A DNA stretch of 15,348 nt from DATKYV01 sp035528275 (lineage in GTDB: Bacteria; Acidobacteriota; Terriglobia; UBA7540): NCBI GenBank assembly GCA_035528275.1, contig DATKYV010000036.1, positions 1 through 15,348 on the forward strand. The letters run 5' to 3'. The notes below the pieces were generated by a model. It was not told where the DNA came from, did no database searches, and saw nothing but the letters and a program-made list of their open reading frames with translations. Of this stretch, positions 1-5,993 are shown piece after piece. Both the position numbers and the translations under genes were made by a program. How positions within the stretch are numbered: position 1 is the stretch's first letter; every line of letters begins with the position of its first letter.

Positions 1-84
1 ACCCAGAAAGCCGAAGAGGAGAACCATGCTGCCGACAAGACAGAGCGTTAATTTCGTCGCCAGGCTGGAAGTCAATCGTCGCAT
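1..84 (-). CDS. N-terminus of a membrane protein, cut by the window edge
   Basis: Reading the minus strand from an ATG at 84, 28 codons are open to the window edge. The peptide begins MRRLTSSLATKLTLC and continues into a strongly hydrophobic run (LVGSMVLLFGFLG). A basic start followed by a first transmembrane helix is typical of membrane sensor proteins such as HAMP/histidine kinases, but the visible part is too short to prove this. A purine-rich AAAGGGGG lies a suitable distance upstream as a ribosome-binding site. The gene starts 51 bases after the hybB-like stop on the same strand, so it is probably the next gene of that operon. It could instead be a membrane-anchored cytochrome or another anchor protein. 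The existence of a start here is fairly likely; the function is unknown. Confidence 0.55.
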   Translation of the reverse strand, partial: MRRLTSSLATKLTLCLVGSMVLLFGFLG

Positions 85-135
85 CTCGATGCCCCCTTTC
101 TCCGGCTACCCGCGGTTGTGGCGACGGAGCCGTTT

Positions 136-1302
136 TCACCCTGTTACCCGCGAAATCGCCTCTTCGCGCCGGGCAACTGCATCGCTTGGTTGCGGGCCGA
201 ACAAATCGAGATAACGGACCGCCAGAGCGAACAGCGCAAAAGCAACACCCACCAGGGAAAGCGTCACGGCGACTTCGGTCCACTTGGGGAAGTAGAGCGT
301 GCCGCTGAAGCCTTCCATGCCCGTAATCGAAACATTCAGGCGATTGAGCAGAAAGCCCGTGATCACCAGGACCGCAGCCGCGAACAGCCCCTCGCGGTTC
401 TCACGCACTCGGCGTACGAACAGCATCGCTAGCGGAACGGCAATTCCCAACAGAACTTCCAGGCCGAACAAGACCGTTTCCGAGGTCGGCTTGAGCAAGT
501 ACCGGCCTGCGCCGCGGCTGATCACGTCCTCGAGACGCATAAGACCATAGAACGCCAACACCACGGCCATCGCTTTGCCCAGGTCGGCCAGAAGCGGCAT
601 CTCGATTTCGCGGCCGTAAGCCCGGGCGCTCAGGTTCGATTCGAAAATCACCATCGCCAGACCCACGGCGATGGCGGAGACAAAGAAGAAGACCGGAAGC
701 AGTGGCGAATACCAGAGGGGGTGCAGCTTTGAAGGAACGATCAGGTAAAGGCTTCCCAGAGAAGACTGGTGGAGGGTGGAGAGCAGTACCCCCGCGATGA
801 CCAGGACGATGGTCATCGACCGGACGATCTTCAACGGTTTGCGCCATCCGAATCGCTCAAAAACCACGGGAGAAAATTCCAATGCCAGGACGGTGAGGTA
901 AAGCATCACGCACCAGGCCACCTCGAACATCACGGAGCGGGGATTCCACATGATCAGGGGGTGCCAGATCCGGTAGGGCCTGCCCAGGTCGAAGAGCAGC
1001 GCCACAGCGACCAGTGCGTAACCCAGAAAAGCCGTCAGGATCGTGGGACGCAGAATGGGATGGAAGCGCTCGAGGTGGAAGATGTAAACCACGGCGGCCA
1101 GCGTGAATCCTCCCGCCGCCAGGCCAACGCCGCAGAGCACATCGAAGCCGATCCACAACCCCCAGGGAAACCGGTCGCTCAGTGCGGTGGCGGCGCCCAG
1201 CCCCTTGGTGAAGCGCAGCAGGGTCGAATAGAAGCCCGCGGCGAGAATCACCACCAGGACGGCGCGCCAGAAGGTGAGTTTGGGAAGTCTCGTCCAGGTC
1301 AT
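136..1302 (-). CDS. hybB: HybB/NrfD-family integral membrane subunit (quinone-side redox subunit)
   Basis: This is a 388-residue polytopic membrane protein of the NrfD/PsrC superfamily, closest by eye to HybB, the membrane subunit that passes electrons from hydrogenase-2-type enzymes to the quinone pool. About ten hydrophobic segments are visible, roughly at residues 13-33, 47-75, 87-106, 124-143, 160-178, 200-220, 240-256, 276-297, 306-322 and 343-363. HybB-like signatures include FPWGLWIGFDVLCGVG (46-61), the loop RPYRIWHPLIMWNPRS (108-123), TLHQSSLGSLY (176-186) and HPLWYSPLLPVFFFVSA (194-210). The start has GGGAG seven bases upstream. It lies 60 bases downstream of the hybA-like gene, as in hyb operons. 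No catalytic hydrogenase or molybdoenzyme subunit is nearby, so the electron donor is unknown. The family call is firm; the physiological partner is not. Confidence 0.9.
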   Translation of the reverse strand: MTWTRLPKLTFWRAVLVVILAAGFYSTLLRFTKGLGAATALSDRFPWGLWIGFDVLCGVGLAAGGFTLAAVVYIFHLERFHPILRPTILTAFLGYALVAVALLFDLGRPYRIWHPLIMWNPRSVMFEVAWCVMLYLTVLALEFSPVVFERFGWRKPLKIVRSMTIVLVIAGVLLSTLHQSSLGSLYLIVPSKLHPLWYSPLLPVFFFVSAIAVGLAMVIFESNLSARAYGREIEMPLLADLGKAMAVVLAFYGLMRLEDVISRGAGRYLLKPTSETVLFGLEVLLGIAVPLAMLFVRRVRENREGLFAAAVLVITGFLLNRLNVSITGMEGFSGTLYFPKWTEVAVTLSLVGVAFALFALAVRYLDLFGPQPSDAVARREEAISRVTG

Positions 1303-1362
1303 TTCCGGTCTCCCGCTCTCCGATGCGGGGCGCCAGCTTTCGGCATAACGCCGGCCTTCAAT

Positions 1363-2121
1363 CTACTGGTCGTCCCCTCCCGATTCTTCGCCACCCGTGC
1401 CCTCAGCTCGGGCCACCTCGTTGCGCCGGTTGGTAATCCACCAGATCCCGCCCAGCAGCACGCTTCCCAGGCTAACCAGGCTGGGGATCTTGGAGAGCAC
1501 CCGGTAGGTGTACATCGGCAAGGGATCGTGCGGAACGTCCACGGGCAATCCCAGCGACTCAAAGGGCACCGCGGAAAGATACAGAACGGATGTGCCACCC
1601 GCTTCGTCTTCACCGTAAATGTGCCCCATATAGCCGGAGGGGTTTTCCCGAATCCGCCGCCGGGCTTCGGCGATCAACTCGTCGCGCTCTCCGAATACCG
1701 AGGCTTCAACCGGACACGCCTCCGTGCACGCGGGCTGCTGCCCCTTGGCCTGGCGTGGCGCGCACATCGTGCACTTGGAAACCTTCGGCAAGACCGCGTT
1801 CCATTCGTAGCGCGGAATGCTGAACGGGCAAGCCATCATGCAATAGCGACAACCCATGCAGCGATCGGCGTCATAGACCACCGGCCCGGACGCCGTCTTC
1901 CGGAAAGCGCCTACGGGACAGACTGAGGCGCATGTCGGGTCCAAGCAGTGCATGCAGAACCTGCGGACAAAAACCTCACCATGCGTCTCGACAACGTTCA
2001 GCGTCTGAGCCGTGAGTTGCGTGTCGTCGTTTTCGGGTAGCCCATTCGCCTCCTGGCAAGCCGAGACACAGGCCCCACACCCAATGCATCGTGTCGTATC
2101 GACGAGGATCGCTTTGCTCAT
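1363..2121 (-). CDS. hybA: HybA-like ferredoxin with four [4Fe-4S] sites and a C-terminal membrane anchor
   Basis: The 252-residue protein has sixteen cysteines in the four-cluster arrangement of the DmsB/HybA family: C12-C15-C18-C22, C56-C59-C64-C68, C88-C91-C94-C98 and C117-C120-C132-C136. The region after the clusters (YGEDEAGGTSVLYLSAVPFE, about 169-188) matches the HybA-specific extension. A single hydrophobic helix follows at about 210-228, then a basic stop-transfer sequence and an acidic tail. It should wire electrons between an unknown catalytic partner and the HybB-like subunit. Unlike classical HybA it has no Tat signal: the first cluster begins at residue 12, and an in-frame TAA lies five codons before the ATG, so no extension was missed. 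The ribosome-binding site is poor (GGAG only two bases from ATG). It may face the cytoplasm or be exported by piggyback. Confidence 0.92.
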   Translation of the reverse strand: MSKAILVDTTRCIGCGACVSACQEANGLPENDDTQLTAQTLNVVETHGEVFVRRFCMHCLDPTCASVCPVGAFRKTASGPVVYDADRCMGCRYCMMACPFSIPRYEWNAVLPKVSKCTMCAPRQAKGQQPACTEACPVEASVFGERDELIAEARRRIRENPSGYMGHIYGEDEAGGTSVLYLSAVPFESLGLPVDVPHDPLPMYTYRVLSKIPSLVSLGSVLLGGIWWITNRRNEVARAEGTGGEESGGDDQ

Positions 2122-2462
2122 GACTCCACTGAATTAGACCGTCAGCTTCCGCCCATGACACTATGTCTGTGTGCCAAAACCGACTCGTCTCTTTCCTTGA
2201 CAGCACGCCGCATGCCGCAATTCTCAATAGTCAAACCAAACAATCAGGCATTTCGCCCGATACTTCCTGGAGAAATAGGGCCAGCTTCGCCATTCAGCGA
2301 AATAACCCACTTCGCGAAGCTTCAGTTTTGGAAGGAGGGTGTTGAAAGGTGTGCAGACACCCAGTTCGTCGAAGGCCGACATCTTGGCCGGGACCACGCA
2401 GGGAATTGAAAAGCCCCGGCTCTCCCTACCGGTGACAACGCATCGCTCGCGGACGGCGACCC
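2122..2462. other. 341-base gap inside the minus-strand redox gene group
   Basis: No open frame here carries a recognisable domain, a CxxCH haem site or a good ribosome-binding site. The stretch is less GC-rich than the flanking genes. It separates the GcvH-like pair from hybA, so hybA may have its own promoter here. I see no convincing -35/-10 pair on the minus strand. A TGGCAC on the minus strand (2171-2176) resembles half of a sigma-54 site but lacks the -12 GC element. Confidence 0.5.
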
Positions 2463-3152
2463 CTACACGGAACGCAGGAAATCGTGGCTGAATTCCTCCC
2501 AAGCACTGGAGTCAAGCTGGGCCAAGCAGCCACGCATGGGCATACCGCCGTCGTGACTGATCAAGCCGAGCTCGAGATCCGGAGCTTGATGGGCCACGAT
2601 GAACTCCCGAAAACGCTCGACCTCGGCCCGGAGCCACACGACGGCTTTCCCTCCAAGCCACAGGCTGCCTCTTTCCTGCTCGAGGCGAGTGGGACGAAGA
2701 GAGCAAATCCAACCCGTGATGTAAGGAGATTCCACCAGTCTCTCAGGCCCCTCCTGCAATTCGCTGTTGACCGAGACGACGCTGCCACTCACCGGCGAGG
2801 CAACAGTCAGACGACGACCGCCAAGCTCGAGGTGGAACAGAGGTTCGCCAGCCTTGACGTTCCGCCTAACTTCAGGAAGCACCACCCGGTCGGCCCTTCC
2901 AAGAGCGGCTGCGAGCATGGCATCGATACCGGCGCGAAGCAGCCCCTTGGCCTCCGGCAAGAGCCACGCGTGGGACTCGGAAAGGTAGGCCGCCTCAGGA
3001 ACCACGGTCCAGGAATCCCACGCGCCTGAGCTTACAGGAGGAAGCTTTTCCATTGCCCGGCTGCGCGCAGCACGCGATTCCCGGACTTTCTCAATCAGCA
3101 GGTCGGTCAGAATGAATGTAATGAACATGAGAGCAACAAAGATAGCCACCAT
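2463..3152 (-). CDS. Membrane-anchored GcvH-like protein lacking the lipoyl lysine (copy 2)
   Basis: The 229-residue protein has an N-terminal transmembrane helix (about residues 2-20) followed by a basic segment. Residues 56-155 form a glycine-cleavage H-protein-like domain. SESHAWL (58-64), GIDAMLAAALG (75-85) and LPEVRRNVKAGE (92-103) match the start of the GcvH fold, and SPVSGSVVSVNSEL (119-132) and ESPYITGWI (141-149) match its second half. In GcvH the lipoylated lysine lies seven residues before this SPVSG; here that position is G112, so lipoylation at the usual site is impossible. A C-terminal region of about 70 residues is not recognised. ATG at 3152 follows GGGGAGG. The gene is 66 bases downstream of a paralogue with the same layout, so they are probably co-transcribed. 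A role in the glycine cleavage system is unlikely; a structural or regulatory role with the HybAB-like module is an inference. Confidence 0.85.
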   Translation of the reverse strand: MVAIFVALMFITFILTDLLIEKVRESRAARSRAMEKLPPVSSGAWDSWTVVPEAAYLSESHAWLLPEAKGLLRAGIDAMLAAALGRADRVVLPEVRRNVKAGEPLFHLELGGRRLTVASPVSGSVVSVNSELQEGPERLVESPYITGWICSLRPTRLEQERGSLWLGGKAVVWLRAEVERFREFIVAHQAPDLELGLISHDGGMPMRGCLAQLDSSAWEEFSHDFLRSV

Positions 3153-3218
3153 ATGAAAGCCTCCCCTTATTGGGCGCCAGAGGCGGGATCACCACCGCTC
3201 CACGCCATCGTTCAGTCG

Positions 3219-3893
3219 TTAGCCCAGCAACAGAAGCTCACGCACGACCTTTTCCCACCGCTCTTCGGGAACCTGCCCGAGAATGTCAGGAATCGCCCGG
3301 CCGCCGTCCTGGAGATGAATGCCCGTCTCGCCGTTGATGCGGCCGTAGAGCGTCGCCACGGACTCTTCCATCCACCGCTCAGCCACGCGGCCGCGGATCA
3401 GGTTCTTGAGATTGGCATCGGCGGCCGGCGAGTGAACTGCGACGAGCCAGCCGGCGCCGTAAGGACTCTGATTGACAATCGCCGGGTCTTTCGAAACCTC
3501 ATCGTTCACGTCGATGACTTCGCCTTCGATGGGCGAGAGCATCTCGAAGCGATGGTCTCCGCGAACCAGCGTCCAGGCCCTTTCCCCTTGCCGCAGCCAG
3601 TGCCCGCGCGCCGGAAGCTCCACCCGGTCCACTTTCCCGAGCAGCCGCGCGGCGAAGTCGTCCACGCCCACACGCACCGTGCTTCGCACCTCTTTCGCCG
3701 CCCAAGAATGGCCGGGGTGGTAGGAGAGCCGCCCCGGGAGCTCGAAGCCGCCCACAACGGCGAGAGGAAACTCCTCACGCCCTGCTCGCTGGGTCACGGT
3801 CACAACCTGCGCCGGTTGAGGTCTGCGACGCTGGAAGTAGAAGTCCACCAGAACGAAGATAATGAAGGTCGCGAGTACCAGTGCCGTAACCAT
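3219..3893 (-). CDS. Membrane-anchored GcvH-like protein lacking the lipoyl lysine (copy 1)
   Basis: The 224-residue protein opens with a transmembrane helix (about 3-20) and QRRR, the same layout as the neighbouring paralogue. Residues 55-160 resemble the H-protein of glycine cleavage: GHSWAAKEV (61-69), GVDDFAARLLGKVDRVELP (76-94), SPIEGEVIDVNDEVSKDPA (120-138) and NQSPYGAGWLVAV (141-153). The second half is especially close to real GcvH. Counting back from SPIEG, the position of the lipoyl-lysine is D113, so the lipoyl attachment site is absent. The remaining 65 or so residues are not recognised. The start is supported by a strong AGGAGGTGAG five bases before ATG. This appears to be the first gene of the minus-strand group leading to hybA and hybB, and no promoter is evident upstream. 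The fold call is good; the function is unknown. Confidence 0.87.
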   Translation of the reverse strand: MVTALVLATFIIFVLVDFYFQRRRPQPAQVVTVTQRAGREEFPLAVVGGFELPGRLSYHPGHSWAAKEVRSTVRVGVDDFAARLLGKVDRVELPARGHWLRQGERAWTLVRGDHRFEMLSPIEGEVIDVNDEVSKDPAIVNQSPYGAGWLVAVHSPAADANLKNLIRGRVAERWMEESVATLYGRINGETGIHLQDGGRAIPDILGQVPEERWEKVVRELLLLG

Positions 3894-4390
3894 CGCTCAC
3901 CTCCTGTTTCGCGCGCCCCTGCGAATTTAACTTGTCGCGCGATTTCCTCAAGTTCTTGGTGCAGGCCGAATGCCAACCGGGGCACGGCACGTTGTTCGAG
4001 GCGTTCCTTCAACCACTTTGAATTCAAGTAGATCCGGGGGAGACCGGCTTTAAGAGGAATCGGACATGGATGCCCTCGCCCGCGCAGTATGATGAATTCT
4101 TCAATGGTCGGTGCTCGCCGGAGGAAGGCCGAGCATCCTACTCTATGCTTTCAGTTGGGTTTAGCTGGCTGTTTAAATCCGCAACGGCCATGTGGAATTT
4201 CACAACGGGCCGAGGAAGGCTCGTTCGCGGGGAATCGCCGCAACCGGACCGGCATCCGCGCGTGGCGGTGTGTCGCGCTTGGATCGAGCTGGACAAGTTG
4301 GCCACTTCACGCCCCTTCCAACGTTCGTGGTTCGATTGGCGGGGTGTGAAATTTGCAGATTGACGGAATCTCGCGTTTTGTTGACACTGG
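3894..4390. other. Intergenic stretch without a convincing gene
   Basis: This lies upstream of the minus-strand GcvH-like pair and before the inverted-repeat element. Several frames are open for 70-110 codons, but none has a good start, a family motif or a sensible stop. One minus-strand frame is open from about 4150 to 3800 and reads protein-like around 4027-3900, but its only starts are weak and it runs out of frame into the GcvH-like gene. The strong ribosome-binding site for that gene (AGGAGG) lies just inside the left edge. A decayed gene cannot be excluded. Confidence 0.5.
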
Positions 4391-4480
4391 CTAGTGCCGT
4401 TCCAACTTAATCTGTCCGCCAGCTGGCGGATTGTGGTTACTCCTCACCACATTAGGCCGAAAAAGTTGGAACGGCACTAG
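4391..4480. repeat. 90-bp MITE-like element with perfect 18-bp terminal inverted repeats
   Basis: The left end ctagtgccgttccaactt (4391-4408) is the exact reverse complement of the right end aagttggaacggcactag (4463-4480). Between them lie a perfect 16-bp palindrome, tccgccagctggcgga (4415-4430), and a second hairpin with arms gtggt/accac (4433-4437 and 4446-4450). The whole can fold as a stem carrying two internal hairpins. Both ends are CTAG, which could be either part of the repeat or a 4-bp target duplication. There is no coding capacity. The element is best explained as a non-autonomous mobile or dispersed palindromic repeat. It lies between the intergenic stretch and the GNAT gene, and the longest open frame of that gene would start inside it, which argues for the downstream start. 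Confidence 0.75.
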
Positions 4481-4577
4481 TTCGCCACGGAGCGCGCCGG
4501 CCCGGAACGGCTGGCGCTCCGCGACCGCAGAGAGAGATTCGGTGCCCTCCCAGTTGCCGTCGCATAGAAAGCTGGAG

Positions 4578-5135
4578 ATGCGGCCTCTGAGCGCCGGACG
4601 GTGGGCGGACCTCAAGCGATTGTTCGGCGAACGCGGCGCCTGCGGCGGATGCTGGTGCATGTGGTGGCGGATAAAGCGATCCGAGTTCGAGAAGAACAAG
4701 GGTGAGGGGAACGAGAAGCTTTTCAAGAAGATCGTGTCTTCGGGGCAGACGCCGGGCTTGATCGCCTACGCCCAGGGCGAACCCGTCGCTTGGTGCGCGA
4801 TTGCGCCTCGGGAAGCGTATCCGGTTCTGGAAAACTCGCGAGTTCTGAAGAGGATTGACGACCAGCCCGTCTGGTCCGTGACGTGCTTCTTCGTTTCCCG
4901 GCCCTATCGGCGGCAGGGCGTAACCGCGCAATTGCTCCAAGCAGCGGTCAAATACGCGCAGCGGAAGGGAGCGCGGATCGTCGAGGGCTACCCGGTGGCG
5001 CCCCGCAAAGGCCGCATGCCGGACGCTTTCGCGTGGACCGGCTTGGTTGGAGCGTTTCGCAGTGCGGGTTTCGTGGAAGCAGCCCGGCGGTCGAAGACGC
5101 GGCCGATCATGAGGTATGTCATCCGAGCCCGTTAG
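4578..5135 (+). CDS. GNAT-family N-acetyltransferase
   Basis: Counting from the chosen ATG, the 185-residue protein shows the cysteine- and tryptophan-rich N-terminus of a common GNAT subgroup (ACGGCWCMWWR, residues 21-31). A strand and acetyl-CoA-binding loop follow (TCFFVSRPYRRQGVTAQLL, 102-120), in which RRQGVTA corresponds to the pyrophosphate-binding Q/RxxGxG/A motif. Such enzymes transfer an acetyl group from acetyl-CoA to an amine; the substrate cannot be told. The open frame extends upstream to 4431, but that part is unlike the family and lies partly in the inverted-repeat element, so the start just before MRPL is preferred. A GTG at 4542 preceded by AGAGAG is an alternative, since GGAG directly abuts the chosen ATG. 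The stop is 24 bases before the next gene, so the two may be co-transcribed. Confidence 0.8.
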   Translation: MRPLSAGRWADLKRLFGERGACGGCWCMWWRIKRSEFEKNKGEGNEKLFKKIVSSGQTPGLIAYAQGEPVAWCAIAPREAYPVLENSRVLKRIDDQPVWSVTCFFVSRPYRRQGVTAQLLQAAVKYAQRKGARIVEGYPVAPRKGRMPDAFAWTGLVGAFRSAGFVEAARRSKTRPIMRYVIRAR

Positions 5136-5159
5136 GACAGAAAGCGCCAGGGAAAGGAA

Positions 5160-5903
5160 ATGCTCATGAAGGGGATCGGAGGCGCGGTTCTTGTTATCGT
5201 GATCTTCGCCACCGCTTGTTCATGGAAGGGCGCCGCGCAACCACCGGAAGAATCTCCGGAATGGTTTCCGCTCTCCAAGGGTGCGACGTGGGTCTACAAG
5301 GGGACGCGCAAGTGGACACAGTCCGGCTCCGGCGAAGTGGCGGAGAAGCCCGTCACCTGGACGATGCAGGTCTTAGAGACGTTGACTCGTGACCAAGTCA
5401 CCGCCGCACTGGTCCAAGGCTACCCGCTGGACCTGGCTCACTTCGAAAACGGCAAGGCTCCCGGTGATTATTTGATCGTTCGTGTGGGTCCGGGGAAGTA
5501 TTATCTGCTCCGCCCGAATCGCACCGAAGAAGCGCTGCGAAGACTCCGCGACGAAAACGATCTGCTCGGCGGGCTGGTCCGCGAAGACGAGATCATTCTC
5601 GACGCGCCGCTGGTGCCGGGAAAAATCTACGGAGAGACGGAACAGATTACCCGCCGGGACAAGTCGTACTTCTGGATCGTGGAGGACACGCGGCCGGCGG
5701 AGTTGCGCGGCATCAAGGGCATCGCGCCCGCCGGCGGGAAGATGGAATACGAAATAACGCAACGCACCCTGCCCGACCACCAGATCGTCGATTTCGTCCC
5801 GGGGATTGGAATCACCCGCTACGTCTACGGGCATCACGGGACGGTTTCCGAAACCGACGTCAAACTCGTGGAATTCCGCCGCGGCGAGAGTGGTCGCAAA
5901 TGA
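5160..5903 (+). CDS. Putative lipoprotein of unknown function
   Basis: The 247-residue protein begins with a basic start and a hydrophobic segment ending at FATAC (residues 16-20). This resembles a lipobox with Cys20 as the lipidated residue, although Ala rather than Leu stands at -3. The mature part opens WFPLSKGATWVYKG (35-48), a pattern common at the start of secreted bacterial proteins annotated as hypothetical. It continues with strand-rich sequence such as GDYLIVRVGPGKYYLL and ends with FVPGIGITRYVYGHHG (213-228), which is similar to the closing segment of those proteins. No catalytic motif is seen. A second ATG at 5166 is equally good, with AAGGA seven bases before it. Spacing of 24 bases after the GNAT gene suggests one transcript. 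It is a real gene with probable envelope location and no assigned function. Confidence 0.75.
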   Translation: MLMKGIGGAVLVIVIFATACSWKGAAQPPEESPEWFPLSKGATWVYKGTRKWTQSGSGEVAEKPVTWTMQVLETLTRDQVTAALVQGYPLDLAHFENGKAPGDYLIVRVGPGKYYLLRPNRTEEALRRLRDENDLLGGLVREDEIILDAPLVPGKIYGETEQITRRDKSYFWIVEDTRPAELRGIKGIAPAGGKMEYEITQRTLPDHQIVDFVPGIGITRYVYGHHGTVSETDVKLVEFRRGESGRK

Positions 5904-5993
5904 GCGTGCGGCGCGCCGCGAGACGTTCCCCGTTTTGACGGAATGAAGCAGGCAAATACTCCTCGAGCCTTTCCCCTTCCGGGAGTTATTCGA

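Noticed and set aside
769..1926. Plus-strand open frame of 385 codons
   Set aside because: It is antisense to hybB and hybA, which have unmistakable family motifs; its composition (rich in Gln, Arg, His, Gly, Pro) is that of a shadow frame.
2171..2176. Sigma-54-like TGGCAC on the minus strand upstream of hybA
   Set aside because: The -12 GC element is missing at the required spacing.
2197..2202. TTGACA on the plus strand in the gap before hybA
   Set aside because: It points away from hybA, has no suitable -10, and no plus-strand gene follows within reach.
3800..4150. Minus-strand open stretch that reads protein-like (KERLEQRAVPRLAFG and following) upstream of the GcvH-like gene
   Set aside because: It has no ATG or GTG with a ribosome-binding site at its beginning, only a TTG at 4027, and it runs 93 bases out of frame into the GcvH-like gene; a decayed gene is possible but cannot be supported.
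4070..4363. Plus-strand open frame of 97 codons
   Set aside because: No ribosome-binding site, no recognisable motif, and overlapping frames of similar length suggest chance.
4381..4409. TTGACA as a -35 element before the inverted-repeat element
   Set aside because: At 17 bases spacing the -10 position reads AACTTA, a poor match, and lies within the terminal repeat.
5908..5919. Perfect 12-bp palindrome gcggcgcgccgc after the lipoprotein gene
   Set aside because: It has no loop and no T-run directly after it; in GC-rich DNA such short palindromes arise by chance, so it is not called a terminator.
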